Positions 16,396-25,996 are shown, numbered from the stretch's first letter. The stretch: 64,000 bases of DNA from Micromonospora sp. RHAY321 (GCF_023896955.1 NZ_JAMHIW010000005.1:124001-188000), one strand, 5' to 3'. Numbers and translations: made by a program. The notes: generated from the sequence alone by a model not told the origin.

Positions 16396-16883
16396 GGCCG
16401 GTCCTCCGGCCGGACCCACTCGCCGGTCTTGCCGCCCTCCTTGCGCAACACCCGGACCGCCTCCACCGAGGCAGCCGGGTCGACCGCCTTGACCATGTCG
16501 ACCAGGGCGAGCCCGGCGACCGCGACCGCGGTGAGCGCCTCCATCTCCACCCCCGTCCGGTCCGCCGTGCGGGCGGTGGCGGTGATCTCCACGCTGTCGG
16601 CGGTCAACTGCAGGTCAACCGTGACACCGTGCAGGGCGATCGGGTGGCAGAGCGGGATCAGCTCCGGCGTGCGCTTGGCACCCATGATGCCGGCCAACCG
16701 GCCGACCGCCAGCGCGTCACCCTTGGGCAAACCGTCACGGTGCAGCAGGTCGATGACCTCGGGCGTGGTCCGTAGCCGGCCCGCCGCGACTGCCAGCCGA
16801 CCGGTCACCGCCTTGGCGGAGACGTCGACCATGCGGGCCGCGCCGGCGCGGTCGACGTGGCTGAGCTGCGCGGGTTCGGTCAC
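16392..16883 (-). CDS. moaC: Cyclic pyranopterin monophosphate synthase MoaC
   Basis: 163 residues from GTG 16883. It turns the MoaA product into cyclic pyranopterin monophosphate. LSHVDRAGAARMVDVSAK at the N-terminus, KGDALAVGRLAGIMGAKRT (with the catalytic Lys), LIPLCHPI and the GVEMEALTAVAVAGLALVDMVKAVD segment with the conserved Asp are all present. An in-frame extension up to 17153 lacks similarity and is not used. It is the first gene of the moaC-mogA-moeA-moaE transcript. Confidence 0.95.
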   Translation of the reverse strand: MTEPAQLSHVDRAGAARMVDVSAKAVTGRLAVAAGRLRTTPEVIDLLHRDGLPKGDALAVGRLAGIMGAKRTPELIPLCHPIALHGVTVDLQLTADSVEITATARTADRTGVEMEALTAVAVAGLALVDMVKAVDPAASVEAVRVLRKEGGKTGEWVRPEDRP

Positions 16884-17149
16884 GGTCGTGAGCCTATCGG
16901 TGCGGTACGACGTCCCGGCGGACGGAAGGAGCGGCGCCACAGTGCCGGCCACGCCGAGTGCTGTCGGCCCGGCGGCGGTGCGCCGCTCCTCCCTCACCAA
17001 CCCGCCACCGAAGTCGCTGGGGGGACCTGGCAGCGGGCGTGTGTCGGCGACCCGGTTCTGCCCAGGGGCAGAACCTCCCCCGTTCGCCGATACGGCCGAG
17101 AGGCTAGCGGGCTCGGCGATAAGAAATCGATAAGCGACGTTCGGGCAGG

Positions 17150-20100
17150 TCAACGCCCCGCGTCAATGGCGGTGTCACCCAGTTCGGCGAGGCGACGCTC
17201 GGCCTCGAAGCGCTCCGGCACGCCCATCCGGCGGAAGATCGCCAGCGCTCGCTCCCAGTGCCGTCGCGCCTCGGCCGCGTCGACGCCTGCGAAGTACTCG
17301 GCGAGCCCGGCAAGTGCCCGGCCCTGCTCGTGCGGGTGCGAGATCCGGGTGGCCAACCGCAACGCCGCCTGGTGCATCTCGAACGCTTCTCCTACCCGCC
17401 CCCTGGCCCGCAGGGTGCGGCCGAGCTCGTTCAACGCCGCCGCCTCGACGTGCCGTTCCCCTGAAGCGACCGCCAGCCGCCGGGCCGCCTCGTGCTCCTG
17501 CTCGGCCTCCCCGAGACGACCGAGACCCCGATACGCAATCCCGAGGTCGTTGCGCACCTCGGCTTCGGCGTACCGGTGGCCGGTCCGGTCACGCAGCGCC
17601 AACGAGGCCTTGAGGATGCGGATCGCCTGGGGAAGGTCACCCATCCGCGCCCGTACCGTACCGATATGGCTGAGGGCGTTGAGGATGTGGAAGTCGTCGG
17701 AGTTCGCCCGCGCCCAGGTCAGGTGCAGGCGATGCATCCGCAAAGCCTCCTCGTAACGTCCCAACGACGTCAGGGCTATGCCGAGGTTGGGCAGCACCAT
17801 CGGCGTCTCGACGTGGCCGTAACCCTTGTAGTCACGCAGGCTCTCCAGACCGACCGTCACCGCCTCGGTCAGGTTGCCGCTCCACCAGTAGACCGCGGCG
17901 AGGTTGGCGCGGTACCGCGCCGTGTTCAATCGGTCCCGCGAGTTGCGCGAGAGTGAGACGGCACGGGTCAGGTGGTCGAGCGCTCCGCGATTGTCGCCGG
18001 TCCGTACGTAGGCGGAGGCCAGGTAGTTGTTCATCAGGGCCATCGCGTCGACGTCCCCAGTGGCCTCCGCTGCGGCGAGCGCGTGACGGTGGGTCAGGAT
18101 GATGTCCTCGAAGTAACCGCGGATGTAACAGAACCGCCAGAGGGCGCGGGCCAGTCGCCAGGAGTGCTGCGGAAAGTCGGACTGCTGCGCCGAGACCACC
18201 ATTGTCACCAGGTCCGCCCGCTCCGCCTCCAACCAGTCGACAGTCCGTTCGCCGAGGGCCTCAATCAGTTCCGGTCGCACGGAAGGGGTGGAAGCGATCT
18301 GGGATTTGATGACGCCGGGTTCCAGTAACTCGGCGACTCGCAGAGCCGCCTCCAGCGTGAAGTCGAAGAGATGACCCAGGGCCATCCTCCGATCGGCCGG
18401 GGAATCGGAGCGGGAGCAGAGCTCGACACAGTACTGGCGGACCAGGTCGTGCAGCTTGTATCGCCTGGAGTCCAGGTCCTCCACCAGGTTCCGGTCGACG
18501 AGTTCGTCGAGAGCAGCCTCAGCTTCCGCCACAGTCAGGCCGGTGAGCGCGGCGACGGCCGACGGGCTGAACCGGGTGCCGGGATGCAGACCCAGAAAGC
18601 GGAAGACTCGCTTTATCGACCCTGGGAGCGGCTCGTAGGAAGCGGCGAAGGCACCGGCCACGGTGCTCTCCTCCCGGGCCAGATGTCGCAGCGCTGGCGT
18701 ACCACCGGCCAACTGTTCGGCGAGGTCCGCCAACCGCCAGCCTCGCCGGTGGGCCAGCCGGGCTCCAGCCAGCCGGATCGCCAGTGGGAGATGGCCGCAC
18801 TGTCGGGTCACCTTGGCTGCCGCCTCGGGCTCGGCATCGACCCGGGCCCGTCCCACGCTGAAGGCCAGCAGATCCATACTTTCCTGCGCTGTCATGACCG
18901 GCAGGGTCTGCGAAGGCCCTACATCCGGGTGGGAGAGTCGTCGTCGTGACGTCACGAGCACGACGGTGGTCGGCTCGGTCGGTAGCAGGGGCGCGAACTG
19001 GTCGCTGCTCGCGGCGTTGTCGAGCACGATCACGGATCTCCTGCGCGCGAGCTCACGCCGCCACAGTTCGACTCTGGCGTCGAACTCGATCGGAACCCGC
19101 TCGGCCGGTACGTCGAGCTGACGAAGAAGTGTGAGCAGGGCGGTGGAGGGCTCCACCGGGCTCCTCTCACCATGCCCACACAGGTCGACGTACAACGTGG
19201 CATCCGGATACTGCTCCGACAACCGGCGCGCCAGGTGCACGGCCAGGGTCGTTTTGCCGCTGCCCGCCATGCCGTCGATGATGTGCACGGCCGGGACCCG
19301 ATCCTCGACCCGCCGCGTCTCCGACAGCAGCCGCGACATCACGTCCTCCCGACCGACGAAGTCGGTCACCGCCCGGGGGAGGTGATCCACCGGATCGGGT
19401 CGACGTGGCCCGTCGGACACCGGAAGACCAGCTAGAGCGGTTGCGGCCTGGGCGGGAAGTTCATCCCGTGCGGCCGGCCGGGACACGACGCTGTTCAACG
19501 AACGCCGAGGCGGAGTCACCGCGACAATTGAGCGGTGGAGATCCTGGATGTCGGCGCCCGGGTCAACGCCCAGGTCCGCCTTCAGCTTCCCCCGGGCCTC
19601 ACCGTACGCGGCGAGCGCGCCCGCATGATCACCGCGCTCGTAAAGGGCCCGCATGAGAAGGGCGTACGCCGGCTCGCGCAGAGGGTGACGCGCGATCACC
19701 TCCCGCAGCAGCGGGATCGCCAGGTCGTCCCGTCCCGACCTCAGCTGTACATCGGCGAGGAGTTCCACGGCCAACAGCCGCTCCTCTTCGGCGGCCGCCG
19801 TGCGTGCGGCGAGCACGGGTCCGAGGGAGATGCCAGCGAGCATCGGCCCCTGCCACCGCGCCACGGCCCGCCCGAGCAGTTCGACGGCGTGGTCCGGGCG
19901 GCCGGCCATCAGGGCCTCCCGACCCGCGTTGTGCTCCATCTCGAAACGGAATATGTCGATCAGTTCCGGCCTGAGGACGAGCCGGTAACCCGTTTGCTGC
20001 CGGACGATGACTCCTCGCCCTGACTCGAACGTCTCGAAGGTCCGGCGCAGATTGGCGGCGTAGGTACGCACATTTGCAACAGCAGAGCGCGGCGGGCCAT

Positions 20101-20254
20101 CAGGCCACAACTCGTCGACCAGGTCGTTCATCGTCACCAGTTGACCGGGTTGGACTGCGAGCATCGCGAAAACGGCCTGCTGTTTGGGTGTACCAAGGTG
20201 CAGCTTGCGCGCGGGCAGTTGCGCCGAGAGGCCGCCCAGAAGTTGAATCTCCAC
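17150..20254 (-). CDS. SARP/AfsR-type transcriptional regulator (winged helix, BTAD, NB-ARC, TPR)
   Basis: 1034 residues. Residues ~1-95 are an OmpR-like DNA-binding domain (MNDLVDELWPDGPPRSAVANV, then YRLVL). Residues ~98-245 are the bacterial transcriptional activation domain (FEMEHNAGREAL, REPAYALLMRALYERGD). An NB-ARC ATPase follows, with Walker A DGMAGSGKTTLAVHLA near 328 and VIVLDNAASSDQF. TPR-like helices fill ~600-1020 (NNYLASAYVRTGDNRGALDHL, NDLGIAYRGLGRLGEAEQEHE). This is the AfsR architecture; such proteins activate antibiotic or developmental genes. No biosynthetic cluster is nearby, so the target is unknown. Confidence 0.93.
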   Translation of the reverse strand: MEIQLLGGLSAQLPARKLHLGTPKQQAVFAMLAVQPGQLVTMNDLVDELWPDGPPRSAVANVRTYAANLRRTFETFESGRGVIVRQQTGYRLVLRPELIDIFRFEMEHNAGREALMAGRPDHAVELLGRAVARWQGPMLAGISLGPVLAARTAAAEEERLLAVELLADVQLRSGRDDLAIPLLREVIARHPLREPAYALLMRALYERGDHAGALAAYGEARGKLKADLGVDPGADIQDLHRSIVAVTPPRRSLNSVVSRPAARDELPAQAATALAGLPVSDGPRRPDPVDHLPRAVTDFVGREDVMSRLLSETRRVEDRVPAVHIIDGMAGSGKTTLAVHLARRLSEQYPDATLYVDLCGHGERSPVEPSTALLTLLRQLDVPAERVPIEFDARVELWRRELARRRSVIVLDNAASSDQFAPLLPTEPTTVVLVTSRRRLSHPDVGPSQTLPVMTAQESMDLLAFSVGRARVDAEPEAAAKVTRQCGHLPLAIRLAGARLAHRRGWRLADLAEQLAGGTPALRHLAREESTVAGAFAASYEPLPGSIKRVFRFLGLHPGTRFSPSAVAALTGLTVAEAEAALDELVDRNLVEDLDSRRYKLHDLVRQYCVELCSRSDSPADRRMALGHLFDFTLEAALRVAELLEPGVIKSQIASTPSVRPELIEALGERTVDWLEAERADLVTMVVSAQQSDFPQHSWRLARALWRFCYIRGYFEDIILTHRHALAAAEATGDVDAMALMNNYLASAYVRTGDNRGALDHLTRAVSLSRNSRDRLNTARYRANLAAVYWWSGNLTEAVTVGLESLRDYKGYGHVETPMVLPNLGIALTSLGRYEEALRMHRLHLTWARANSDDFHILNALSHIGTVRARMGDLPQAIRILKASLALRDRTGHRYAEAEVRNDLGIAYRGLGRLGEAEQEHEAARRLAVASGERHVEAAALNELGRTLRARGRVGEAFEMHQAALRLATRISHPHEQGRALAGLAEYFAGVDAAEARRHWERALAIFRRMGVPERFEAERRLAELGDTAIDAGR

Positions 20255-20287
20255 CCGTCCCCCTGCTTCAGCGGGGTATTCAATCGA

Positions 20288-20479
20288 TCACCCAACGAAG
20301 CTTACGGGCACCGTACGTAACGGGACGGAGGCAACCTGCGGAGCGATCGTCAACGGCAAGGCATCCTTGGCGGCGACCCTGGCCAGCGCGGCGGAACATG
20401 CCTGCTGCAGGTTGCGGCGTTCCCGCCAGAGAGCGACCTGCAGGGCGGCGTACCCGGGGTCTGAGGGGCAATTGGTCAC
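20288..20479 (-). CDS. Possible small ORF (63 aa) just upstream of the SARP gene
   Basis: GTG-started 63-residue frame ending 33 bp before the SARP start. The product contains YAALQVALWRERRNLQQAC and has fair third-position GC bias. The ribosome site is poor: GAGG lies almost directly on the GTG. A competing frame (20280-20492) overlaps it. No family is recognised. It may be a leader peptide or chance. Confidence 0.25.
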   Translation of the reverse strand: MTNCPSDPGYAALQVALWRERRNLQQACSAALARVAAKDALPLTIAPQVASVPLRTVPVSFVG

Positions 20480-20783
20480 GCCTCAACGGCATTCGAGACC
20501 TACAGCGGGCCTAACCGGTTGTTACCTCTGGCCGAACTCCAGATGATGCGGAGGGCGAGAAGCCGTCAGACTCGAGAGAATAGGGCTGGCGTAACCCATC
20601 GGAATCAACCTATGGCGGTGAGCAACGGCACCTGGCATGGAAGTTCCGAACATCCACAGTGCGCTCAGGACTGCGGACAGAACGTCACAAACTACCGCCT
20701 AGTTGGCTAATGTTGCGCATAGAGACATATGACAACCTGTACCGGCGCATATCTCCACTAGGCTACCCCCGTCAGCAAGTCGT

Positions 20784-20818
20784 GCATTAATGGCGAATCA
20801 ATCTTTTGCCACTAATGC
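20784..20818. promoter_or_regulatory. Imperfect inverted repeat before the GGDEF-EAL gene
   Basis: GCATTAATGGC (20784-20794) and GCCACTAATGC (20808-20818) are complementary except at one position, across a 13-nt AT-rich spacer. It is 121 bp upstream of the start and could be an operator or leader hairpin. Confidence 0.3.
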
Positions 20819-20939
20819 CTCAGCGCCCGGGAGGTAGTCATGCGCGGCAACGAGTGGATGTGACAACGAGCGGGCCTGCCGCTGGCTCACAGTCGTGCGC
20901 TACGGTGCCAGGAGCGAACCGGGCACCCTCGGGAGCGGC

Positions 20940-23468
20940 ATGCCTTCCCAAGCGCAACACGACCAGGAAGATCCTCGACGGCTGACCCAGATCATTGGCG
21001 TCATCGTCGCTGTAGCTGCGGCGGTCTGCGCGCTGTCCCTGGCCGCGACCATTTCCGACCCCCCGGCAACCGTCAACGAGGTTGCCACTGTCATAGCACT
21101 CACCTCCATGATCGCCGTTGCCACCATGGTGAAGGCAAGGGTGCGAATTCGATCGACCACCCACTCGATCACTTGGAATGAGGCGGCGATCGTCGTCGGT
21201 GTGGCAATCGCGCCGGCGTCCTGGGTCGTACTGTGTACGGCGGCCGGGGTAGCGGTGGCTTTCGCGGCCCTGCGTCTACCGGCGATCAAGATGGCGTTCA
21301 GCATCGGAAAGAACGCCCTCGTGGCCACCGGTGCCGGAATGACCCTGGTGGCACTGGACTGGGCCTGGCCACCCTCAAAAATCATGGAACTTGTGGGCCC
21401 GGTAGCCCTCGCATACCTGGCCGCCACGCTGCTCGACGAGATCATCGCGATCCCGGTCATCGCTATCGCTTCCGGTAGCAGCGTCCGCCAGCAGTTCCGC
21501 GCCAACTGGGACCTGCGGGGCGTCGGTGTGGCGCTGCGATTCCTCGTCGCCGTCTGCACCCTGCTCCTCCTCCGGGCGGACCCACGCCTCCTGGTGGCCG
21601 TTCCGCCACTCGTGCTCAGCCTGCACCTCGCCTACTCAACGAGAATTCGTTCCAGGACCGAGCAGCAGGCGTGGCAGCGCCTCGCCCGCACCACCGACGC
21701 GCTCAACGTCGTGGACCTCGACAACGTCCTCACCACCGCCGTCACCCAGGCCGCCGAGCTGTTCTCGGCCGACGAGGTCGAGATCGAGCTGCGCGACGGC
21801 GGCCGCACCGTACGTGGCGGCACCGGCGGCCTCACCTTCGACGGCGCGACCGGCACGCCCACCGACGTGGACGGCACCATCGTCCCCGCTCCCCTGGAGG
21901 GGCATGACCGCTCCGTCGACGTGGGCGTCCTGCGGCTGCGGTTCCGCGGCCCGGTGCAGCTGTCCGAGCGGGAGCAGTACACCCTGCGTACCTTCGCCTC
22001 CGCCCTCTGCACGGCGGTCCGGAACGCCCAGGCGTACGCCGAGCTGGCCCGGGTGGCCGACGAGCACGCGTACGCCGCCGCGCACGACGCGCTGACCGGC
22101 CTGGCCAATCGTCGACACCTGCTCGACGAGGGCACCGAGCAGTTGAGCGCCCGGCACGCCGACGGGGTGACCGCGCTGGTGCTGATCGACCTCAACCACT
22201 TCAAGGAGGTCAACGACACGCTCGGGCACGCCGCCGGCGACCAGGTGCTGGTGCAGGTCGCCGAACGGCTGCGAGGCGCCGCGCAGGGTGGTGACCTGGT
22301 GGCCCGCCTCGGCGGTGACGAGTTCGCCGTACTCCTGCGCGGGCTGCCGGCCCCGGCGGTGGCCGCGCACCGGGCGGAGACGCTGCTCGCCGCGCTGCAC
22401 GAGCCGTTCGAGCTCGACGGCATGCGGATCAGCGTCGAGGCCAGCGGCGGTATCTCCGTCGCTCCGGCCAGCGGCGGCATGGCCGAGCTGCTGCGTCGCG
22501 CCGACGTGGCGATGTACCAGGCGAAGCGCGCCGGGCAACGGATCTCCACGTACGCCCCCACCCGGGACACGGCCGACCTGAACCGCCTCACCCTCGGCGG
22601 TGACCTGCCCCGGGCGGTCGCCGACCACGAGTTCGTCGTCAACTTCCAACCGATCGTCGACCTGGGCACCGGCGAGGTGACCAGCGCGGAGGCGCTGGCC
22701 CGCTGGCACCACCCCACCCACGGCATGATCGATCCGCTGCGTTTCCTGGAGGCGGTGGAGCGCTCGGGCCTGCTACCGGCCTTCGCCGAGGCGATCCTCG
22801 ACCAGGCGTTGATCGCGGCGGCTGGCTGGCGCGACGCCGGCTTCGACGTACCGGTCGCGGTCAACGTGTCCCCGCGCAGCCTGCTCGACGCGCGGTTCCC
22901 CGGCTCGGTGCTGGCCCGCCTGCGCGCCCACGACCTGCCGCCGGACCGGCTGGTGCTCGAGTTGACCGAGACGCTGACGCTCAGCCAACTCGACGTGGTC
23001 GACCGGGTGTTGAGCCGGCTGCGCGACGAGGGCGTCCGGCTGGCGCTCGACGACTTCGGCACCGGCTACTCCTCGCTCTCCCTGCTCTCCCGCATCCCGG
23101 TGCACGAGCTGAAGATCGACCGCAGCTTCGTGACGACGATGGAGAGCTCGGCGGAGGCCGCCGCCGTCATCCGCTCCACCCTCGACCTGGGCCGAAGCCT
23201 CGACCTCGACGTGGTGGCCGAGGGAGTGGAGAGTGAGCCGCAGCGGCGTGCCCTCTGGGAGTTGGGTTGCGCCGCCGGCCAGGGCCACCTCTTCGCCCGA
23301 CCGATGCCCGCCGGTGCCCTGCTCGCGGCGCTGCAACGCGGCTCGGGCGGCCGGCCGGGCACCCTCGCGCCGCCGCTGCACGACGCCGGCGCGGTGATCC
23401 GGCTGAGCCAGACCCGCCGCCAGGGCGGGCGTGCCCGCCCCGACCGCCTACCGCACCTCCCCGCCTGA
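20940..23468 (+). CDS. Membrane-bound diguanylate cyclase/phosphodiesterase (GGDEF-EAL)
   Basis: 842 residues from ATG 20940 with GGGAGCGG upstream. There are six to seven membrane helices in residues ~15-235, a GAF-like sensor region (~245-370; ALNVVDLDNVLTTAV), a GGDEF domain with ARLGGDEFAVLL (~455), and an EAL domain with SAEALARWHHP (~583), DDFGTGYSSLSLL and KIDRSF. Both catalytic signatures are intact, so it may make and degrade cyclic di-GMP. The inhibitory I-site, normally RxxD nine residues before GGDEF, reads QGGD, so product inhibition is probably lost. In actinomycetes c-di-GMP controls BldD and sporulation; a role there is an inference. The N-terminal signal is unknown. Confidence 0.93.
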   Translation: MPSQAQHDQEDPRRLTQIIGVIVAVAAAVCALSLAATISDPPATVNEVATVIALTSMIAVATMVKARVRIRSTTHSITWNEAAIVVGVAIAPASWVVLCTAAGVAVAFAALRLPAIKMAFSIGKNALVATGAGMTLVALDWAWPPSKIMELVGPVALAYLAATLLDEIIAIPVIAIASGSSVRQQFRANWDLRGVGVALRFLVAVCTLLLLRADPRLLVAVPPLVLSLHLAYSTRIRSRTEQQAWQRLARTTDALNVVDLDNVLTTAVTQAAELFSADEVEIELRDGGRTVRGGTGGLTFDGATGTPTDVDGTIVPAPLEGHDRSVDVGVLRLRFRGPVQLSEREQYTLRTFASALCTAVRNAQAYAELARVADEHAYAAAHDALTGLANRRHLLDEGTEQLSARHADGVTALVLIDLNHFKEVNDTLGHAAGDQVLVQVAERLRGAAQGGDLVARLGGDEFAVLLRGLPAPAVAAHRAETLLAALHEPFELDGMRISVEASGGISVAPASGGMAELLRRADVAMYQAKRAGQRISTYAPTRDTADLNRLTLGGDLPRAVADHEFVVNFQPIVDLGTGEVTSAEALARWHHPTHGMIDPLRFLEAVERSGLLPAFAEAILDQALIAAAGWRDAGFDVPVAVNVSPRSLLDARFPGSVLARLRAHDLPPDRLVLELTETLTLSQLDVVDRVLSRLRDEGVRLALDDFGTGYSSLSLLSRIPVHELKIDRSFVTTMESSAEAAAVIRSTLDLGRSLDLDVVAEGVESEPQRRALWELGCAAGQGHLFARPMPAGALLAALQRGSGGRPGTLAPPLHDAGAVIRLSQTRRQGGRARPDRLPHLPA

Positions 23469-23510
23469 CCCGGCGGCCCGTCGGCGGGGTCTGCCAGACT
23501 GGCGCGCGTG

Positions 23511-24863
23511 ATGGCCGACGACCAGACCGCCCGCCGCCGTCGCTGGCGGACGCTCGACACCGCCGCCGGCGGGCTCGCCCTCGACCTCGGCCTGTACGCC
23601 GTCTCGGCCATCTTCGCCGCGATCACCGCGGTCACCTCGACGTTGCTGCCGCACCGGGCCTGGGGCGCGGTCGCCGCAGTCGGCTACCTGGTCGCGACGC
23701 TGGCCGTGGTCGTCCAACTGTCGCTGCGGCGCCGCACTCCGGCCTCCCGGCTGGTCGGCCTGCCGGGTCGGTGGGCGGTCACCGGGTTCACCTGGGCGAG
23801 CACCGCTCTGCTGCCCGTGCTCTGGCAGAGCATCGATCGGTCCGCCGGACGCACCGATCGGGCCCAGGAGGAGGTGCTGGTGGTGGAGCATTCCGGCGCC
23901 CGCCTGCTGGAGCACGGCACGCCGTACCTCGGCCCCGACGCGATTGCCGCCCTGCCGCCCGGCGAGCAACTGCTCGGCTACACCCCGTACCAGCCCGGCA
24001 TGGCGATGTTCGGCCTGCCCAGGGCACTCGTCGACGCCTGGTGGACCGACGCCCGGGTCTGGTTCGCCGTGGGCACCGCGCTGGCGCTCGCCCTGGCGGT
24101 GGTCGCCCTACGCGGGGCGCCGGCAAGCGCCCGGCCCACGTCTCCGGCCACACCCGCCGGTGCGGATGACCGGCGGGACGCCGCGCTGCTGCGGGGCGTG
24201 CAGGCGGCCACCGTCCTGCCGATCTGCGCGCTCACCCTCGCCACCGGCGGCGACGACCTCCCCGTACTCGCGCTCTGCCTGCTGGCCCTCGCGCTCGCCG
24301 CCGCCGGCCGACCCGGCCGGGCCGGCCTCGCGATCGGGCTGGCCGGCGCGCTGAAGCTGTTCGCCTGGCCGGTCGCCCTGGTCCTGATCGTCTGGGGGTT
24401 GACCCGACGGGCCGGCGGCCGGGTCGCCGCCGGCGCGATCGGGTTGCCCGTGGCGGCGCTGCTGCCCGCTCTGCTGGTCGACCGCGACGCACTGACCGAG
24501 AACGTGCTGCGCTTCCCACTCGGCCACGGCCTGGTCACCAGCCCCGCACAGTCCCCGTTCCCCGGCTACCTGATCGCCAACGCACTGCCCGCCGGCCGGC
24601 TGATCGCCGCCGCGCTGCTGGTCGCGGCCGGCCTGGCCATCGCCGTCCGGCTCGCCCGCCGCCCGCCTCGCACCGCCGTCGCCACCGCACTGATCTGCGG
24701 GTACGGGCTGCTCGTCGCGATCGCCCTGATGCCCTCGACCCGGTTCGGCTACCTGTTGTACCCGCTGGCCCTGCTCACCTGGGCTCCCGCCCTGCACCGG
24801 GAGGCCGACACGTCGACCGTCCCGATGCCCGGCCACCTGGCCGGTCGGGCCAGTTCGGCGTAA
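23511..24863 (+). CDS. Polytopic membrane protein, glycosyltransferase 87-like
   Basis: 450 residues from ATG 23511; GTG 23508 is directly before it. About eleven hydrophobic segments. TPYLGPDAIAALPPGEQLLGYTPYQPGMAMFGLP includes the Y-x-P-Y/F motif after the first luminal loop, as in GT87/DUF2029 proteins. GLAIGLAGALKLFAWPVALVLIVWG is the family AxKxxP-like segment. It lacks the WTHH motif of the GT87 gene at 12.7 kb, so it is a more distant relative. Possible role: sugar transfer to an envelope glycolipid. A 39-bp gap follows the GGDEF-EAL gene. Confidence 0.7.
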   Translation: MADDQTARRRRWRTLDTAAGGLALDLGLYAVSAIFAAITAVTSTLLPHRAWGAVAAVGYLVATLAVVVQLSLRRRTPASRLVGLPGRWAVTGFTWASTALLPVLWQSIDRSAGRTDRAQEEVLVVEHSGARLLEHGTPYLGPDAIAALPPGEQLLGYTPYQPGMAMFGLPRALVDAWWTDARVWFAVGTALALALAVVALRGAPASARPTSPATPAGADDRRDAALLRGVQAATVLPICALTLATGGDDLPVLALCLLALALAAAGRPGRAGLAIGLAGALKLFAWPVALVLIVWGLTRRAGGRVAAGAIGLPVAALLPALLVDRDALTENVLRFPLGHGLVTSPAQSPFPGYLIANALPAGRLIAAALLVAAGLAIAVRLARRPPRTAVATALICGYGLLVAIALMPSTRFGYLLYPLALLTWAPALHREADTSTVPMPGHLAGRASSA

Positions 24864-24864
24864 C

Positions 24865-24886
24865 TGCCGGGCGGAACGGCCCGGCA
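24865..24886 (+). terminator. Short GC hairpin after the GT87-like gene
   Basis: TGCCGGGC (24865-24872) pairs with GCCCGGCA (24879-24886) over a 6-nt loop, directly after the stop. No U-tract follows, which is common in actinobacterial terminators. Confidence 0.35.
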
Positions 24887-24904
24887 GGGCGTAGACCTGA
24901 AGGC

Positions 24905-25537
24905 ATGACCACATACCGCGACCGGGCAGAGGCGGGCCGGGTGCTCGCCGAGCGACTCACCGCACTCATCGGCGAACCGAACGTCGTCGTCCTCGGCCTG
25001 GTCCGCGGCGGCGTACCGGTGGCCCGGGTCGTCGCCGAACGGCTCGGCGCGCCACTGGACGTGCTGGTGGTTCGCAAGTTGGGCATGCCGTGGGCTCGGG
25101 AGGTCGCCTTCGGCGCGCTCGGCCCCGGAGGTGTTCAGGTGCTCAACGACGCGGTGGCCAGCCGACTCAGCAGCGACGACATCGCCGAGGTCAGCCAACG
25201 GGAGCAGGCCGAGTTGGAACGCCGGGAGCGCCTCTACCGGGGCGCTCGCCCACCGCTGGACCTCACCGGACGGACCGCGGTGATCGTCGACGACGGGCTG
25301 GCCACCGGAGCCACCGCCCGAGCCTCCGTGGAGGTCGCTCGCCACCTCGGGGCGCGCCGGGTGGTGGTCGCCGTCCCGGTGGGCGCGCAGGAGGCGTTCG
25401 AGCTGCTGGCCGCCGAGGCGGACCAGGTCGTCTGCGCCCAGCGCCCGGCCGATTTCGGCGCGGTGAGCGTCTACTACGAGGACTTCCACGAGGTGTCCGA
25501 CGACGAGGTGATCGAGTCGCTAACCGCGACCGCGTGA
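24905..25537 (+). CDS. Phosphoribosyltransferase family protein
   Basis: 210 residues. The type I PRTase PRPP-binding motif is VIVDDGLATGATARASVEV (~120-140). LVRGGVPVARVVAERLGAPLDVLVVRKLGMPW at the N-terminus matches the YpfP/Rv0571c-like group of predicted phosphoribosyltransferases found near stress genes in actinobacteria. It lacks a hood domain that would name the base, so the substrate is unknown. A zinc-ribbon gene follows 19 bp downstream on the same strand. Confidence 0.85.
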   Translation: MTTYRDRAEAGRVLAERLTALIGEPNVVVLGLVRGGVPVARVVAERLGAPLDVLVVRKLGMPWAREVAFGALGPGGVQVLNDAVASRLSSDDIAEVSQREQAELERRERLYRGARPPLDLTGRTAVIVDDGLATGATARASVEVARHLGARRVVVAVPVGAQEAFELLAAEADQVVCAQRPADFGAVSVYYEDFHEVSDDEVIESLTATA

Positions 25538-25556
25538 CTCGACCGGGTACCTTCGG

Positions 25557-25949
25557 ATGATGAGTCTCACCTGTCCCAAGTGTCACGGAGAAATGCGTCA
25601 GTACGAGCGCAGCGGCGTCGTCATCGACCAGTGCGGGGAGTGCCGAGGCATCTTCCTCGACCGCGGCGAGCTGGAGAAGCTGTTCGAGGCGGAGGCCAAC
25701 TGGAGCCGCCAGCAGGCCGGCGGCGCGCCGCCCCAGCCCGCCCAGCAGCCGGGCGGCTACCCGCCACCCCACGCTCCGGCCCAGCACCAGCCCGGCTACG
25801 GCGCTGTCCCCCCGCCGCCGCCCCCGCCCGCCCACGGCTACCCGCCGGCCCCCGCGTACGGCGGTCACGGCCAGCAGCAGCACCACGGCTACCACGGGCA
25901 CTACCGGCAGAAGAAGCGCAAGGGCTTCCTCGACGAGATGTTCGGCTGA
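25557..25949 (+). CDS. TFIIB-type zinc ribbon protein with Pro/Gly-rich tail
   Basis: 130 residues from ATG 25557 or the adjacent ATG 25560. Residues 1-50 are a zf-TFIIB domain: LTCPKCHGEMRQY, then VIDQCGECRGIFLDRGELEKL, giving four Cys zinc ligands. Residues ~60-115 are Pro/Gly/Tyr/His-rich and low-complexity, ending in a basic QKKRKGFLDEMFG patch. Proteins of this layout are common in actinobacteria, with no known function. A stem-loop at 25967-25996 follows. Confidence 0.82.
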   Translation: MMSLTCPKCHGEMRQYERSGVVIDQCGECRGIFLDRGELEKLFEAEANWSRQQAGGAPPQPAQQPGGYPPPHAPAQHQPGYGAVPPPPPPPAHGYPPAPAYGGHGQQQHHGYHGHYRQKKRKGFLDEMFG

Positions 25950-25966
25950 GCCCGGACCGACATCCC

Positions 25967-25996
25967 GCCCGGGCCGATCCACGCGTCGGCCCGGGC
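25967..25996 (+). terminator. 10-bp GC stem-loop after the zinc-ribbon gene
   Basis: GCCCGGGCCG (25967-25976) is perfectly complementary to CGGCCCGGGC (25987-25996) around a 10-nt loop, 17 bp after the stop codon. It is a probable transcription terminator. Confidence 0.45.

Larger units (their letters stand above)
20255..20939. other. Divergent 685-bp intergenic region, relatively AT-rich
   Basis: This lies between the minus-strand SARP regulator and the plus-strand GGDEF-EAL gene, and its GC content falls visibly between 20,600 and 20,830. It holds a weak small-ORF candidate (20288-20479, minus) and an imperfect inverted repeat (20784-20818). It presumably carries both promoters and perhaps regulator sites. 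No c-di-GMP riboswitch consensus was recognised. Confidence 0.5.

Noticed and set aside
20519..20710. 63-residue plus-strand frame in the SARP/GGDEF spacer
   Set aside because: TTG start, AT-rich, no ribosome site and no similarity.
20600..20939. Possible c-di-GMP riboswitch before the GGDEF-EAL gene
   Set aside because: The conserved GEMM core sequences were not found; only an imperfect inverted repeat is present.
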